From Serratia surfactantfaciens (GTDB lineage Bacteria; Pseudomonadota; Gammaproteobacteria; Enterobacterales; Enterobacteriaceae), in NCBI RefSeq assembly GCF_001642805.2, contig NZ_CP016948.1, positions 1,240,001 through 1,304,000 of the forward strand: a DNA stretch of 64,000 nt. The letters run 5' to 3'. Each line of letters opens with the position of its first letter. The first letter of the stretch is position 1. This document shows, piece after piece, positions 36,532 through 46,885 of the stretch. The position numbers and the translations under genes were made by a program. The notes under the pieces are model-generated. The model made no database searches. It saw nothing but the letters and a program-made list of their open reading frames with translations, and was not told the origin of the DNA.

Positions 36532-37647
36532 TTAACTAAATCGCTTCAGGCCAAAGCAGGAAACGTCGACCGGCGGCGCTTTGTCCTGCGCGAACAGCGC
36601 GGCGATCTCGCCCAGTGCGCTGGCGAACTTGAATCCGTGGCCGCTCAAGCCGCTGATGACCATCAGGCGATCGCAATCCGGCAGGGTATCGATAATAAAA
36701 TCTTCGTCGGGGCTCATATCGTAACTGCAGGCTTCACCGTGTAAACATACGCCTACACCCGGCAAAAACTGCCGCAGGAAGGCGAAGACTTCCGTGCCGT
36801 CGCTGGCATAGCTGCCGAAGGGTTTACGCTGCTCGGGGGCATCCATCGGCTGGCCGCCGTCGTGCTTGCCTATTTTCAGCCCGTCGTTGTCCGCCGGGAA
36901 GCCGTAATAGTGCGTGCCGTCTTGCGCTTCGACGGTAAAGGCCGGGAAACGATTGTTCACGCTGTAGCGGCCGTCCGCCTGGTGCCAGGAGAAGACCTTG
37001 CGCAATGGCGTGACCGGCAATTGCGGCAACAGCGCTTTGACCCAGGTGCCGGCGGTAACTACCGCTTTGCGCGCCGTAAAGCGCCCTTCGCCGGTGACGA
37101 CCTCCACACCGCCATCGATAGGCGTTACCGCGTTGACCGGGCAGTTGAACAACTGACTGCAGCCGGCTTCTTTCGCCAGCTTGATCAGGCCGGCTACCGC
37201 CAGCTCGGAACGCAGGAATCCGGCGTCCGGCTCGAAGACGCCGACGTAGCCTTCCGGCGCACGAAATTCCGGCCAGCGTTGATTGATCTGTTCGGCGCTG
37301 AGGGTTTGCGCGTTCAGGCGGAATTGTTGTGCGCTGTGCTGCGCATTGCGAATGAATTCGGACTGCTGCGGCCCCAGGTTGAGCACGCCGCATGACTGGA
37401 ACAGTTCCTCGCCGGATTGCTGAATCAACGCATTCCACAGCGCCTGCGCGCGCAGCACTAACGGCACGTATTTTTCGCCTTCGCCGTAAGCGTGACGGAT
37501 AATGCGGGTATCGCCGTGATGGCTGCCGTTGCGGTGCGGCGGGATGGCGCTGTCGATCATCAGCACTTTCAAGCCGGCGCGCGTGGCGTAATAACCTGCC
37601 GCTGCGCCGACGGAACCGCTGCCCACCACAATCAAATCATATTCCAC
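36532..37647 (-). CDS. solA: N-methyl-L-tryptophan oxidase SolA
   Basis: 371-residue FAD enzyme of the monomeric sarcosine oxidase family, which oxidatively demethylates N-methyl-tryptophan and sarcosine. The dinucleotide-binding motif is [51 protein letters not shown] is the family substrate-site block. A cysteine near residue 307 ([16 protein letters not shown]) corresponds to the covalent flavin attachment. [21 protein letters not shown] closes the flavin site. Genome position beside bssS is as in E. coli. Confidence 0.95.
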   Translation of the reverse strand: MEYDLIVVGSGSVGAAAGYYATRAGLKVLMIDSAIPPHRNGSHHGDTRIIRHAYGEGEKYVPLVLRAQALWNALIQQSGEELFQSCGVLNLGPQQSEFIRNAQHSAQQFRLNAQTLSAEQINQRWPEFRAPEGYVGVFEPDAGFLRSELAVAGLIKLAKEAGCSQLFNCPVNAVTPIDGGVEVVTGEGRFTARKAVVTAGTWVKALLPQLPVTPLRKVFSWHQADGRYSVNNRFPAFTVEAQDGTHYYGFPADNDGLKIGKHDGGQPMDAPEQRKPFGSYASDGTEVFAFLRQFLPGVGVCLHGEACSYDMSPDEDFIIDTLPDCDRLMVISGLSGHGFKFASALGEIAALFAQDKAPPVDVSCFGLKRFS

Positions 37648-37788
37648 GTGCCCACCTTCTCTGATAGCGATTTCTTATCGGCCCATGATAAAAGTTTGGC
37701 GAGCGCAATGCACTGATTGAACGGCGAAAGGCAAAGAAAAAGGCGCCGGGAATGGGGCGCGGCGCCTTAGGGGGTAAGGGACGATGAA

Positions 37789-38043
37789 TCAATGCTTTCT
37801 GCGATCAAGATCCTGGTAATCCGTAGCTTCAATTTTGGCGATGCCGGCCTCTAAGATATTGATTAATTGACGGGCGACATCTGTGGTCAGCCAAAGCGTT
37901 CGGTCTACTTGGGCTTCTTCGGGCGTTTGGTCTAGTGAAGACAGGTAATGAAGGCGTATCATCATGGCGTCGTAAACGTCGACAGTACTGATATCCCAAC
38001 CGACAAGCGGGTGCGTCTGAATTACTTCATCATTTCTGTCCAT
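37789..38043 (-). CDS. bssS: Biofilm regulator BssS
   Basis: 84-residue protein, the same length as E. coli BssS, sharing EVIQTHPLVGWDISTVDVYDAMMIRLHY and TLWLTTDVARQLINILEAGIAKIE. In E. coli it alters biofilm formation through indole and AI-2 signalling; the biochemical activity is unknown. Monocistronic, between solA and an unrelated small gene. Confidence 0.95.
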   Translation of the reverse strand: MDRNDEVIQTHPLVGWDISTVDVYDAMMIRLHYLSSLDQTPEEAQVDRTLWLTTDVARQLINILEAGIAKIEATDYQDLDRRKH

Positions 38044-38243
38044 AAAGACCCCTTATTGAGTAGTAACTACCGTGAGTGACTAACGAGGATCAATGCGGCT
38101 CATCATCATGAGAGCAATTACAGTATACGCATCCGCTTTCATCGGTGGAGGGGGTTGTCACCGAAATTTGCAAAATAAATATTTATTTGAACAATTATTC
38201 TACAAATTCGTATGCGGTTCTGTGGATGAAAAGCGCGGCGGCG

Positions 38244-38522
38244 TTATTCCGCGCCGGCAGGCGGCGGTGAGCCGTGCAGGCATTTTTCCAGCTCCTCGGC
38301 CAAATGCGCGAAATGCTTTTGCGTTTCGGCGTCGCGGTTCTGGCTCTGCGATTCCAGCTTCAGGCTGTGGATCAGCAATTGGTTGGCTTTGTCATCCAGG
38401 CTGAATGCCAGATAAGAGAAAGCCACTTCCAGTACGTTCAGACGCCTTTTCTGATCGGCAATCAGCGCCAGCAATTCGCCAAACGTCATCGCGTCTTCGG
38501 ATTTCACCTTGTCCGGGGCCAT
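38244..38522 (-). CDS. Small helical hypothetical protein
   Basis: 92-residue soluble helical protein: MTFGELLALIADQKRRLNVLEVAFSYLAFSLDDKANQLLIHSLKLES and an acidic tail ending SPPPAGAE. The first helix pair (LLALIADQKRRLNVLEVAFSYL...D..AN.LLIHSL) has the same heptad layout as the 99-aa protein at 8750 and the IraP/YecF group, but the similarity is weak. AAGGAG lies before the ATG. It is inserted between bssS and dinI, which are adjacent in E. coli. Function unknown. Confidence 0.65.
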   Translation of the reverse strand: MAPDKVKSEDAMTFGELLALIADQKRRLNVLEVAFSYLAFSLDDKANQLLIHSLKLESQSQNRDAETQKHFAHLAEELEKCLHGSPPPAGAE

Positions 38523-38609
38523 GCTAACTCCTTTGCGTTAAAAACAGTATGCAGCGGATTTTGTTCCAGAATAAGGGTAAGCGATGAAAGAGCAGGGCGC
38601 CAGAAACAA

Positions 38610-38634
38610 AAAAGCCGGAGAGCGACCCCCGGCA
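38610..38634 (-). terminator. dinI terminator
   Basis: GCCGG ... CCGGC stem with a 10-base loop and a U6 run on the leftward strand (AAAAAA at 38610-38616), 18 bases past the dinI stop. Confidence 0.7.
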
Positions 38635-38651
38635 AAAACAGCATTGCAGTG

Positions 38652-38891
38652 TTATTCTGCGCTGAACCATTCGTCCGCGCTTTCCCAGGTTTCCTGAAGG
38701 ATTTCCTCGATCAGATCCCGGTCGGTTTTGGCACCCCCCAGCACGGAGAGCCCGTTGGTGCCGGCATAGCGGACGTGCACGACGGCGTCTGGAAACTGGC
38801 GATTGACCCGCTTGCCCAGTTCACCGGTCAGCGCCTCAATCGCGCCCGACGGCAGCGGCCGGGTTTTATCTATAGTGACTTCAACACGCAT
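38652..38891 (-). CDS. dinI: DNA damage-inducible protein I
   Basis: 79-residue regulator that binds and stabilises RecA filaments and tempers the SOS response. It matches E. coli DinI (81 aa): MRVEVTIDKTRPLPSGAIEALTGEL, VRYAGTNGLSVLGG and the acidic C-terminal helix RDLIEEILQETWESADEWFSAE, which mimics DNA toward RecA. It has a perfect LexA box 20 bases upstream and its own terminator, so it is a single-gene SOS unit. Confidence 0.96.
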   Translation of the reverse strand: MRVEVTIDKTRPLPSGAIEALTGELGKRVNRQFPDAVVHVRYAGTNGLSVLGGAKTDRDLIEEILQETWESADEWFSAE

Positions 38892-38910
38892 AATTGCCCC
38901 CGAAGCGATT

Positions 38911-38930
38911 TACTGTTTATTTATACAGCT
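38911..38930 (-). promoter_or_regulatory. LexA (SOS) operator of dinI
   Basis: TACTGTTTATTTATACAGCT: CTGT-N8-ACAG core with the AT-rich centre expected of a strong SOS box, placed 20 bases before the dinI start. Confidence 0.9.
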
Positions 38931-38966
38931 AACTGCGAGCGGGAGCAAGTAGGGAAAGCAAAAATA

Positions 38967-40013
38967 TCAGTCTTTCAACGACCAGCTTAAGGTTTCGCCG
39001 GCCAGGAAGGGGATGACGGACTCATCGCCCAGGGCGATCGCTTCCGGCTGGGTGGTTGGCACGCGCTGCAGCTCGATGAAGTCTTCGTTGAGCGGCAGTC
39101 CGTAGAAGCGCGGGCCGTTGAGCGAACAGAAGGCCTCGAAGTGCTCCAGCGCGCCGAGCTGTTCGAAAACGGCGGCGTAAGCCGGGATGGCATTCGGTGC
39201 GTTGAAACAGCCGGCGCAGCCGCAGCTGGACTCCTTGCGATGCTTGAGGTGCGGCGCAGAGTCGGTGCCGAGGAAGAAACGGTCCGAGCCGCTGGCCACC
39301 GCCTGGCGCAGCGCTTCCTGATGCACATTGCGCTTGAGGATCGGCAGGCAGAACAGGTGTGGGCGAATGCCGCCGACCAGCATGTGGTTGCGGTTGAACA
39401 TCAGGTGCTGCGGCGTGATGGTGGCGCCGAGGAAACGGTTGCCTGCCTGCACGTATTGAGCCGCTTCTTTGGTGGTGATGTGCTCGAAGACGATTTTCAG
39501 TTCCGGGAAGTGATGGCGAATAGGCTCCATCACCTGTTCGATAAAGCGCGCCTCGCGGTCGAAGATATCGACGGCAGGATCGGTCACTTCGCCGTGGATA
39601 AGCAGCGGCATGCCGATTTTTTGCATCTGCTCGAACAACGGGTAAATGCCGGTCACGTCGCTGACGCCGTGGCTGGAGTTGGTGGTGGCGTTGGCCGGAT
39701 ACAGCTTGGCGGCGGTAAACACCCCTTGCTCGAAGCCGTTGATCAGTTCACTGGCCGCCAGGGAGTTGGTCAGGTAGCAGGTCATCAGCGGAGTGAAATT
39801 GTGGCCCTGCGGAACCGCCGCCAGAATGCGATCGCGGTAGACGCGCGCGGCGGCCACGGTCGTTACGGGCGGAACCAGGTTCGGCATCACGATCGCCCGG
39901 CCAAATACCTGGCTGGTATAGGGCACCACGGTTTTCAGCATCTCATCGTCACGCAGGTGAATATGCCAGTCGTCTGGGCGGCGGATTTTCAGAACTTGAG
40001 GTTGTGCGGTCAT
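38967..40013 (-). CDS. pyrC: Dihydroorotase
   Basis: 348-residue class II dihydroorotase, third step of pyrimidine synthesis (carbamoyl-aspartate to dihydroorotate). Zinc ligands in [12 protein letters not shown], the carbamylated lysine in [18 protein letters not shown], further ligands in LLIHGEVT and [13 protein letters not shown], and the substrate loop [26 protein letters not shown] carries the catalytic Asp. Length equals E. coli PyrC. E. coli pyrC is regulated by CTP-dependent start-site switching and a leader hairpin; I could not confirm that structure in the 5' region here. Confidence 0.97.
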   Translation of the reverse strand: MTAQPQVLKIRRPDDWHIHLRDDEMLKTVVPYTSQVFGRAIVMPNLVPPVTTVAAARVYRDRILAAVPQGHNFTPLMTCYLTNSLAASELINGFEQGVFTAAKLYPANATTNSSHGVSDVTGIYPLFEQMQKIGMPLLIHGEVTDPAVDIFDREARFIEQVMEPIRHHFPELKIVFEHITTKEAAQYVQAGNRFLGATITPQHLMFNRNHMLVGGIRPHLFCLPILKRNVHQEALRQAVASGSDRFFLGTDSAPHLKHRKESSCGCAGCFNAPNAIPAYAAVFEQLGALEHFEAFCSLNGPRFYGLPLNEDFIELQRVPTTQPEAIALGDESVIPFLAGETLSWSLKD

Positions 40014-40226
40014 CTAGCTAGGCTCCGGCGGTCAAATACGTCTAATGAAAAGCGAATAATGGGTTTATTCACGCCGGGGTGTAAGGATAAGCGGAAAGTG
40101 CCGCAGATGCATCTGTTTGTTGCCGACAAGTTGAAATCAATGGGCCAGCAGGCGCATAGTGGCAGGGATTTCAACGATGCCGACATGATTAGGGTCGACT
40201 GCCATCAAGTGGAAAGGGAGAAAACA

Positions 40227-40514
40227 ATGGAAGTACGCGTTATCGCCACCCTGCAAGCAAAAGCGGGATTTGAGGCCGCCGTCAGCGAAGCGGTGCACGA
40301 CATACTCGAGCCTAGCCGCCAGGAGTTGGGCAATCTGCAATATGATTTGCATCGCGACCTGGAAAAACCGGGCGTCTTCGTGTTCTTCGAGCGCTGGGCC
40401 AGCAGCGAAGCGCTGGATAAGCATAATGAGACGGCACATTTTCAGCAGTTCGTCAGCCGGCTCGATGGCAAGCTGGATGTTTTGGACATCAAAAAGCTGA
40501 AGAAGATCGCCTGA
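40227..40514 (+). CDS. Small ABM-family monooxygenase (YgiN-like)
   Basis: 95-residue ferredoxin-like alpha/beta protein of the antibiotic-biosynthesis-monooxygenase family: MEVRVIATLQAKAGFEAAVSEAVHDILEPSRQE, NLQYDLHRDLEKPGVFVFFERWAS, HNETAHFQQFVSRL. Relatives such as YgiN act as quinol monooxygenases without cofactor. GGGAG precedes ATG 40227, so the longer frame reaching back into the pyrC region is rejected. Divergent from pyrC, with its own terminator. Confidence 0.9.
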   Translation: MEVRVIATLQAKAGFEAAVSEAVHDILEPSRQELGNLQYDLHRDLEKPGVFVFFERWASSEALDKHNETAHFQQFVSRLDGKLDVLDIKKLKKIA

Positions 40515-40532
40515 ACCTTTTTGCAGCCAAGA

Positions 40533-40558
40533 AAAAACCCGCCGATGGCGGGTTTTTT
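40533..40558. terminator. Convergent terminator, ABM gene / rne
   Basis: AACCCGCC-GAT-GGCGGGTT stem (40537-40555) flanked by A6 and T8 runs, between the ABM stop (40514) and the rne stop (40577). Confidence 0.9.
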
Positions 40559-40576
40559 TTAGGGTTGCAGATTAAC

Positions 40577-43500
40577 TTATTCGTTAACCGGCTGCGGCTT
40601 GGTGGCCGGCGCGGTCGCCTGGCTCACCGCCGAGTGACCGCCGGCGGAACCTTTGCCTTCAAAGTTGAAGGAAGGGCGCTGCCAGTCGCTGTGCTTGCGT
40701 TCTTCCGGCACGTAGGCAGGCGCAGGCGCTTTAGTCATCGGCGCAGTGGCGATGTGCTTGTACAGCACGTCCTGCACGGCTTTCACCGGCGTTGGTTGTT
40801 GAACAACCGCAGGCACAGGTTCAGCGGCGATAGTCGCAGGAGCTTTTTCCTCCGGGGCCACTTCCACGGCGGCGGCTGCAGGCGCTGTTTCTGCCACAGG
40901 CGCAGCTTCTACCGGCGCAGCGACGGCCACAGGGGCCTCTTCCGCTGGTGCGGCAGTTTCAACCACAGGTTCTGCCGCAACGGTTTCAGCTACCGGCTCG
41001 GCTTCCACTGCCGGGGCAGTTTCTTCCGCTTTCGGCTCTTCAACCGCGACAGCTGCCGGCGCTGCTGCTACCGGCGCAGGGGTTTCCTCGGCCGGGGTAG
41101 CAACGACTGCGGCTTCTTCCGCTACGGCGACGGTAACAGTTTCAGCGGCGGCTTCTGCTGTCGGTTCGTTGACGCTGGCCACGATCTGCGCTTCTTCCAC
41201 GGCAACGCTGTGCTGTTCAACCGCTGCGGCGACAACGGGTGCCGCTGCCTGTTCTACGGTTTCGGTCTGCACTTCGGCTTCTTCAACCTGAGCGACCGGG
41301 TAGCTCACCCACACTTTGCCCGACGCCATTTCCGGCGAAGCGAAGGCGCCCGCCAACGGCATTGGGGATTGCAGCGGGTAACGCTCATCGCGGTAACGAC
41401 GGCGACGCTGGCCGCTGACGCGCAGGTGACGCGGTGAACGACGGGAACGGCGCGGCATGCCTTCGCCGTTGCCGCGGTTTTCACCTTGGGCATCGTCTTC
41501 CGGTTGTGCAGCAACGGTTTCCGGCAGCAGCTTGACGCTGTCGTCGGCAGTCGGCTGCGCGTCTTCGGCTTTCGCTACCGGCGCTTTCGGCGCCAACAGC
41601 TCTTCCGCTGCACGCTGCAGTTCTTCTTCCGCAGACAGGATACGCACTTTCTGCGACAGTGGACGGCGCTGACGGCGCTGCATGTTCTGCTGCTGGCGTT
41701 CTTCCTGCTCTTCGTCGGTGCTCTCGACCGCTTCAACGCTTTCCAGCGCTTTCACTTCCTGCTGAGCCTGACGTTTCTCTTCCTGACGACGACGCTGGCG
41801 TTCAGCACGCTGCTCACGGCGCTGCTGCTGATCTTCGCGCGGCGCTTTAGCGCTTTCTTCCGTTGCGGTTTCCTCAGCTACCGGCGCGTTCTGCTGCTGG
41901 TTGCGGCGGTTACGGCGCTGCTCATCGCGGGATTCACGCGATTCACGGCCTTCACGGTTCTCACGCGGTTCACGGTTGTCGCGCTCGCGATTGTCACGGC
42001 CTTCACCGCGCTCTTTACGCTCGCCGCGTTCCGGACGATCGCCACGCTCACCGCGCTCTTTACGGCCGGTGCCTTGGCGGCGCTGACCGCGACGATCCTG
42101 ACGACGGTTTTCACCGTTGCCTTCCGCTTTCGGCGTTTCGGCCGGTTTGGCTTCTTCGACGGCAGGTTGTTCTTCACCGGCGAACAGGCTCTTAAGACCA
42201 CCGAACAGGCGGCCCAGGAAGCCTGGCTTGGCGGCGACCGGCGCTGCGGCTTTAGCCTTGGCGGCTGCAGCGACAGGTTTGGCCACGGCGACAGGCTCTT
42301 CAGCCGGCGGCGGCGCATCGGCGGACAGAGAGAAGGAAGCCAGGGCCGGTTGCTCCGGACGCTTGCGTTCCATCGGCGCATCTTCCAGCGGGCGCTCCAT
42401 GTCTTCTTCGTGCAGCTTCGGCAGCAGGTAGCTGAGGGTGGAAGTCTCTTCACCCTTACGCACGCGCAGCACCGAGTAGTGCGGGGTTTGCATCTGATCG
42501 TTCGGCACGATGACGGCTTTCACGCCGCCCTGGCGTTTTTCGATCGCGCTGACGGATTCGCGCTTTTCGTTCAGCAGGTACGAAGCGACCTGAACCGGCA
42601 CGATAGCGTGAACTTCTTTGGTGTTTTCCTTCAGCGCTTCTTCTTCGATCAGACGCAGGATGGACAGCGCCAGCGATTCGTTGTCGCGAATGGTGCCGGT
42701 GCCGTTACAGCGCGGGCACACATGGTGGCTGGACTCGCCCAGCGACGGGCTGAGGCGCTGACGCGACATTTCCAGCAGGCCGAAGCGGGAGATGCGGCCG
42801 ATCTGGATGCGCGCGCGGTCCTGACGCACGGCGTCGCGCAGGCGGTTTTCCACTTCGCGCTGGTGGCGTACCGGCGTCATGTCGATGAAGTCGATGACGA
42901 TCAGGCCGCCGAGGTCACGCAGGCGCAGTTGGCGCGCGATCTCGTCCGCCGCTTCCAGGTTGGTGTTGAACGCCGTCTCTTCGATGTCGCCGCCTCGGGT
43001 TGCGCGCGCGGAGTTGATATCGATGGCGGTCAGCGCCTCGGTGCTGTCGATGACGATCGAACCGCCGGACGGCAGGCGCACTTCGCGCTGGAAGGCGGAT
43101 TCGATCTGCGATTCGATCTGGTAGTGGCTGAACAGAGGGATCTCACCGCTGTACAGTTTGATCTTGCTGCTGAAATCCGGGCGGCCCAGCGCAGCGATGT
43201 GCTCTTTGGCCAGATCGAGAATTTTCGGGTTGTCGATCAGGATTTCGCCGATGTCCGGGCGCAGGTAATCGCGGAAGGCGCGCACGATAACGTTGCTTTC
43301 CTGATGGATCAGGAACGGCGCAGGGCGGCCTTCGGCGGCTTTTTTAATCGCTTCCCAGTGCTTCAGGCGGAAGGAGAGATCCCACTGCAGCGCGTCGGCG
43401 GATTTGCCTACGCCCGCGGTGCGAACGATCAGGCCCATGCCGTCCGGCAGTTGCAGCGAAGAGAGCGCTTCTTTCAGCTCGGTGCGATCGTCACCCTCGA

Positions 43501-43927
43501 TGCGGCGAGAAATGCCGCCGGCGCGCGGGTTGTTCGGCATCAGCACCAGATAGCTGCCCGCCAGGCTGATGAAGGTGGTCAAGGCGGCGCCTTTGTTGCC
43601 ACGTTCTTCTTTGTCTACCTGAACGATGACTTCCTGGCCTTCGCGCAGCACATCTTTGATGTTCGGGCGGCCATGGGAAGAGTAATTGCTAGGGAAGTAT
43701 TCGCGGGCGATTTCTTTAAGAGGGAGGAAACCATGTCGTTCTGCGCCGTAGTCCACGAACGCTGCTTCAAGACTTGGTTCAATGCGGGTGATTTTGCCTT
43801 TGTAAATATTCGCTTTTTTCTGCTCATGACCCGGACTTTCGATATCCAAATCATACAGCCGCTGTCCATCTACGAGGGCAACACGCAACTCTTCCTGCTG
43901 AGTTGCGTTAATCAACATTCTTTTCAT
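40577..43927 (-). CDS. rne: Ribonuclease E
   Basis: 1116-residue endoribonuclease and degradosome scaffold. Catalytic half (1 to ~530): [28 protein letters not shown], an S1 domain (about 39-119), a 5'-phosphate sensor, and a DNase I-like core with the metal-binding Asp pair in [15 protein letters not shown] and IVIDFIDM (near residues 303 and 346 by alignment to E. coli). The zinc link is VCPRCNGTG. The disordered half has arginine-rich RNA-binding stretches ([20 protein letters not shown]), long Ala/Glu/Val-rich repeats and a final [21 protein letters not shown], the PNPase-binding end. It is somewhat longer than E. coli (1061 aa) because the Ala-Glu-Pro-rich region is expanded. Confidence 0.98.
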   Translation of the reverse strand: MKRMLINATQQEELRVALVDGQRLYDLDIESPGHEQKKANIYKGKITRIEPSLEAAFVDYGAERHGFLPLKEIAREYFPSNYSSHGRPNIKDVLREGQEVIVQVDKEERGNKGAALTTFISLAGSYLVLMPNNPRAGGISRRIEGDDRTELKEALSSLQLPDGMGLIVRTAGVGKSADALQWDLSFRLKHWEAIKKAAEGRPAPFLIHQESNVIVRAFRDYLRPDIGEILIDNPKILDLAKEHIAALGRPDFSSKIKLYSGEIPLFSHYQIESQIESAFQREVRLPSGGSIVIDSTEALTAIDINSARATRGGDIEETAFNTNLEAADEIARQLRLRDLGGLIVIDFIDMTPVRHQREVENRLRDAVRQDRARIQIGRISRFGLLEMSRQRLSPSLGESSHHVCPRCNGTGTIRDNESLALSILRLIEEEALKENTKEVHAIVPVQVASYLLNEKRESVSAIEKRQGGVKAVIVPNDQMQTPHYSVLRVRKGEETSTLSYLLPKLHEEDMERPLEDAPMERKRPEQPALASFSLSADAPPPAEEPVAVAKPVAAAAKAKAAAPVAAKPGFLGRLFGGLKSLFAGEEQPAVEEAKPAETPKAEGNGENRRQDRRGQRRQGTGRKERGERGDRPERGERKERGEGRDNRERDNREPRENREGRESRESRDEQRRNRRNQQQNAPVAEETATEESAKAPREDQQQRREQRAERQRRRQEEKRQAQQEVKALESVEAVESTDEEQEERQQQNMQRRQRRPLSQKVRILSAEEELQRAAEELLAPKAPVAKAEDAQPTADDSVKLLPETVAAQPEDDAQGENRGNGEGMPRRSRRSPRHLRVSGQRRRRYRDERYPLQSPMPLAGAFASPEMASGKVWVSYPVAQVEEAEVQTETVEQAAAPVVAAAVEQHSVAVEEAQIVASVNEPTAEAAAETVTVAVAEEAAVVATPAEETPAPVAAAPAAVAVEEPKAEETAPAVEAEPVAETVAAEPVVETAAPAEEAPVAVAAPVEAAPVAETAPAAAAVEVAPEEKAPATIAAEPVPAVVQQPTPVKAVQDVLYKHIATAPMTKAPAPAYVPEERKHSDWQRPSFNFEGKGSAGGHSAVSQATAPATKPQPVNE

Positions 43928-44250
43928 CTTAACTTACTCGTTATTTTTACATTATCGACAAAGCTGCGGGCAAAATAACCTCATGGCCGGAGTTAAACCG
44001 AAAGCCCCGTGTCTTCTCGCAAAGCCGTCAACCTCACGGTTGTCGCCTGCATAGGGGCGCATTATCTCGGTAAGCCTGCCTTTCTTTGTGAAAGGCAGCA
44101 CTTTTACTAGGGGAATAGCCTCTGATTTACGTCGACAGATCTGATTCCATTTGCCGGCCAAGCTGCAACCCGCAGCCCGCTAATTGTTTGATTTCGCATT
44201 ACGTCTTACGCCATTGCTGCGTTTTTGCGCGATCAGACAAATTTTATAAT
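43928..44250 (-). promoter_or_regulatory. rne 5' leader (autoregulatory)
   Basis: Long untranslated region before rne. Seen as RNA: hairpin CAACC-GTGA-GGTTG with a GNRA loop (44029-44042) and TGCCTTTC-ACAAA-GAAAGGCA (44077-44097), in the order and distance expected of the rne leader, whose hairpins let RNase E cleave its own message in E. coli. The far end of the leader and the promoter cannot be fixed exactly. Confidence 0.65.
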
Positions 44251-44479
44251 TCCACCGTTTTCCCTGTTTAACGAGAATCAACGCGGAAAGTGACTGCATT
44301 ATTCCACTGCTGATGCCGTTATAGCAAGGTGACTTTTCCTTAACTGCGGAAGAAATCGCAAACGTTCAAATCGGCTTGCTGCCTTATTGTCCGCTGGGGT
44401 TTCGCCCGCCGTCAGAGAGACAGTTAAGCACAGAAAAAGATGTGGCGCTATTCACGCGCTCTATTTAGAATCCCGCACC

Positions 44480-45439
44480 ATGAAAACGAACAATCCAGCA
44501 GTACAATTCATCACGATTTCTGACGACGAAGCCGGTCAGAGAATCGACAACTTTCTGCTCGCTCGCCTGAAAGGCGTGCCGAAGAGCATGATTTACCGCA
44601 TCGTGCGTAAAGGCGAGGTGCGGGTCAATAAAGGGCGCATCAAGGTCGAATACAAATTGGCGGCCGGCGACGTGGTGCGCGTGCCGCCGGTGCGCGTGGC
44701 CGAACGCGAAGAGGCGCCGGTGTCGGCCAAGCTGGATAAGGTGGCCGCGTTGGCCGACTGCATTCTGTATGAAGACGACCACTTGCTGATCCTCAACAAG
44801 CCTTCCGGCACTGCGGTGCACGGCGGCAGCGGCCTGAGCTTCGGCGTGATTGAAGGGCTGCGGGCGCTGCGCCCCGAGGCTCGCTTCCTCGAGCTGGTGC
44901 ATCGCCTGGATCGCGACACCTCCGGCGTGCTGTTGGTGGCCAAGAAGCGTTCCGCGCTGCGCTCTTTGCATGAGCAACTGCGGCTGAAGGGCATGCAGAA
45001 GGATTATCTGGCGCTGGTGCGCGGCCAGTGGCAATCCCACTGCAAGGCCGTACAGGCGCCGCTGCTGAAAAACATTCTGCAAAGCGGCGAACGCATCGTG
45101 CGCGTCAATAGCGAAGGCAAGCCTTCAGAAACCCGCTTCAAGGTGGAAGAGCGTTACGAGTTCGCCACCCTGGTGAAGGCCAGCCCGATCACCGGGCGCA
45201 CCCACCAGATCCGCGTGCACACCCTGCATGCCGGGCACCCGATCGCTTTTGACGATCGCTATGGCGATCGCGAGTTCGATCGTCAACTGGCGGGCACCGG
45301 CCTGAAACGTCTGTTCCTGCACGCTGCGGCGCTGCGCTTTGAGCATCCGGCCACCGGCGAAACGATGCGCATCGAAGCGCCGATGGACGAAGAACTGCGC
45401 CACTGCCTGCAGGTGCTGCGCCGGCAGGCGGCCAAGTAA
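44480..45439 (+). CDS. rluC: 23S rRNA pseudouridine(955/2504/2580) synthase
   Basis: 319-residue pseudouridine synthase, identical in length to E. coli RluC. N-terminal S4 RNA-binding domain ([36 protein letters not shown]), then the catalytic domain with [27 protein letters not shown], where the Asp of HRLDRDTSG is the nucleophile, and [30 protein letters not shown] 44480 ([10 protein letters not shown]) is chosen by alignment over a frame starting 93 bases earlier. Divergent from rne across a ~550-base region holding both promoters. Confidence 0.96.
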   Translation: MKTNNPAVQFITISDDEAGQRIDNFLLARLKGVPKSMIYRIVRKGEVRVNKGRIKVEYKLAAGDVVRVPPVRVAEREEAPVSAKLDKVAALADCILYEDDHLLILNKPSGTAVHGGSGLSFGVIEGLRALRPEARFLELVHRLDRDTSGVLLVAKKRSALRSLHEQLRLKGMQKDYLALVRGQWQSHCKAVQAPLLKNILQSGERIVRVNSEGKPSETRFKVEERYEFATLVKASPITGRTHQIRVHTLHAGHPIAFDDRYGDREFDRQLAGTGLKRLFLHAAALRFEHPATGETMRIEAPMDEELRHCLQVLRRQAAK

Positions 45440-45445
45440 TCCGCA

Positions 45446-46027
45446 TCAGACCAGCGGGTTGACGCCTTCAGCCCGCAACATATCCAACAGCGCGATCAAC
45501 GGCAGGCCGATCAGGGCATTCGGATCCCGGCCCTCCAGCCTGTCGAACAGCGCGATCCCCAATCCTTCGCTTTTGAAACTTCCCGCGCAATTCAGCGGTT
45601 GCTCCAGACGCACATAGGCCGCGATCTCCGCTTCGCTCAGCGCGCGAAAATGTACGTGGAAAGGCTCGCACAGAGCCTGCAGCTGTTTGCTGCGGCCGTT
45701 GTACAGCGCCAGGCCGGTATAGAAGGTCACGGCCTGGCCGGCGGCCTTGCGCAGCTGCGCGCGGGCGTTTTCCTCGGTATGCGGCTTGCCGGTGATGGCG
45801 CCGTCGATCACGCAGACCTGATCGGAGCCGATGATCAGATGTTCAGGATAGGCGAGGGCCAGCGCCCGAGCCTTCGCCGCCGCCAGGCGCAGCACCAGCG
45901 CTTCGGCGTTTTCACCCGGCAGTGGCGTTTCATCCACCTGCGGCGCGGCGCAGTCGAAGGGCAGTTGCAGCTTCTCCAGCAGCATTTTTCGATAGGGGGA
46001 GGTGGAGGCTAAAAGCAATCTCTGCAT
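45446..46027 (-). CDS. yceF: Maf-like nucleotide pyrophosphatase YceF
   Basis: 193-residue Maf-family enzyme that hydrolyses modified nucleotides; the E. coli YceF subfamily prefers m7GTP. N-terminal [21 protein letters not shown] (S-x-S-x-x-R), VDETPLPGE, the catalytic Asp in [26 protein letters not shown] and the C-terminal [32 protein letters not shown]. Tail-to-tail with rluC (6 bases apart) and divergent from yceD, as in E. coli. Confidence 0.95.
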   Translation of the reverse strand: MQRLLLASTSPYRKMLLEKLQLPFDCAAPQVDETPLPGENAEALVLRLAAAKARALALAYPEHLIIGSDQVCVIDGAITGKPHTEENARAQLRKAAGQAVTFYTGLALYNGRSKQLQALCEPFHVHFRALSEAEIAAYVRLEQPLNCAGSFKSEGLGIALFDRLEGRDPNALIGLPLIALLDMLRAEGVNPLV

Positions 46028-46130
46028 AATTTTTTTCGCAAACCGTAGCGTAAATGGGTACGGCATTTTAAACTGTCGGCCGCTGTGGAAGCGAATATTG
46101 GTGAAAGGAGCCGTTTTACGGCCTTTTTCT

Positions 46131-46159
46131 TTGACTCTATGTCGTTACAAAGTTAATAT
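46131..46159 (+). promoter_or_regulatory. yceD-rpmF promoter
   Basis: TTGACT (46131-46136), 17-base spacer, TAATAT (46154-46159), then the GC-rich discriminator GCGCGCCC. A start 6-9 bases downstream would fall at 46166-46169, on or next to the yceD ATG, implying a leaderless or near-leaderless transcript. Confidence 0.75.
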
Positions 46160-46168
46160 GCGCGCCCT

Positions 46169-46690
46169 ATGCAAAAGGTAAAATTACCCTTGACCATTGA
46201 TGCGGTACGTACCGCTCAGAAACGCCTGGACTATGCTGGTGTCTATGCGCCTGAGCAGGTTACTCGTGTTGCCGACTCCGTGGTCAGTGTGGACAGTGAT
46301 GTCGAGGTGTCATTGTCGTTTAATATCGACAATCAGCGCCTCGCGGTGATAACAGGGCATGCGGACGTCACGGTAACGTTGATGTGCCAACGCTGTGGAG
46401 TCCCGTTCGAACATCAGGCCCACACAACATATTGTTTTAGCCCGGTCGTCAATGATGAGCAGGCTGAGGCATTACCGGAAGCGTACGAACCGATCGAAGT
46501 TGACGAGTTTGGCGAAGTCGATCTGTTGGCAATGATTGAAGACGAAATTATTCTTTCACTGCCTGTCGTTCCGGTACATGAATCTGAACACTGTGAAGTG
46601 TCCGAAGCGGACATGGTATTTGGCCAACTGCCTCCTGAGGCGGAGAAACCGAATCCGTTTGCCGTATTAGCCAGTTTAAAGCGTAAGTAA
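46169..46690 (+). CDS. yceD: 23S rRNA accumulation protein YceD
   Basis: 173-residue DUF177 protein, the same length as E. coli YceD, needed for normal 23S rRNA levels. It shows [26 protein letters not shown], a cysteine pair in [34 protein letters not shown] and a terminal [10 protein letters not shown]. It precedes rpmF by 16 bases, a pairing conserved across bacteria. No ribosome site is present upstream of ATG 46169 and the promoter sits immediately before it, so translation may start from the 5' end of the RNA. Confidence 0.96.
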   Translation: MQKVKLPLTIDAVRTAQKRLDYAGVYAPEQVTRVADSVVSVDSDVEVSLSFNIDNQRLAVITGHADVTVTLMCQRCGVPFEHQAHTTYCFSPVVNDEQAEALPEAYEPIEVDEFGEVDLLAMIEDEIILSLPVVPVHESEHCEVSEADMVFGQLPPEAEKPNPFAVLASLKRK

Positions 46691-46706
46691 TTGAGGAGTA
46701 AGGTCC

Positions 46707-46874
46707 ATGGCCGTACAACAGAATAAACCAACCCGTTCCAAGCGTGGCATGCGTCGTTCTCACGATGCTCTGACCACGACTACTCTGTCTGTAGACAAAG
46801 TATCCGGTGAAACTCACCGTCGTCACCACATCACTGCCGACGGTTTCTACCGCGGTCGCAAGGTTATCGGCTAA
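46707..46874 (+). CDS. rpmF: 50S ribosomal protein L32
   Basis: 55-codon ribosomal protein gene: [22 protein letters not shown], then [21 protein letters not shown] and a C-terminal FYRGRKVIG. It has a strong GAGGAGTAAGG ribosome site and sits between yceD and plsX, the standard place. L32 lies near the peptide exit region of the large subunit. The cysteines found in zinc-binding L32 variants are absent, as in the enteric form. Confidence 0.98.
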   Translation: MAVQQNKPTRSKRGMRRSHDALTTTTLSVDKVSGETHRRHHITADGFYRGRKVIG

Positions 46875-46885
46875 GTAGCGATACC

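Noticed and set aside
40039..40226. N-terminal extension of the ABM monooxygenase
   Set aside because: The upstream frame lacks family similarity, while ATG 40227 has a GGGAG ribosome site and gives the normal ~95-aa length.
41486..43978. 830-codon open frame on the plus strand opposite rne
   Set aside because: It mirrors the GC-rich third-position pattern of rne, has phage-unlike Phe/Arg-rich composition and no ribosome site; rne is certain.
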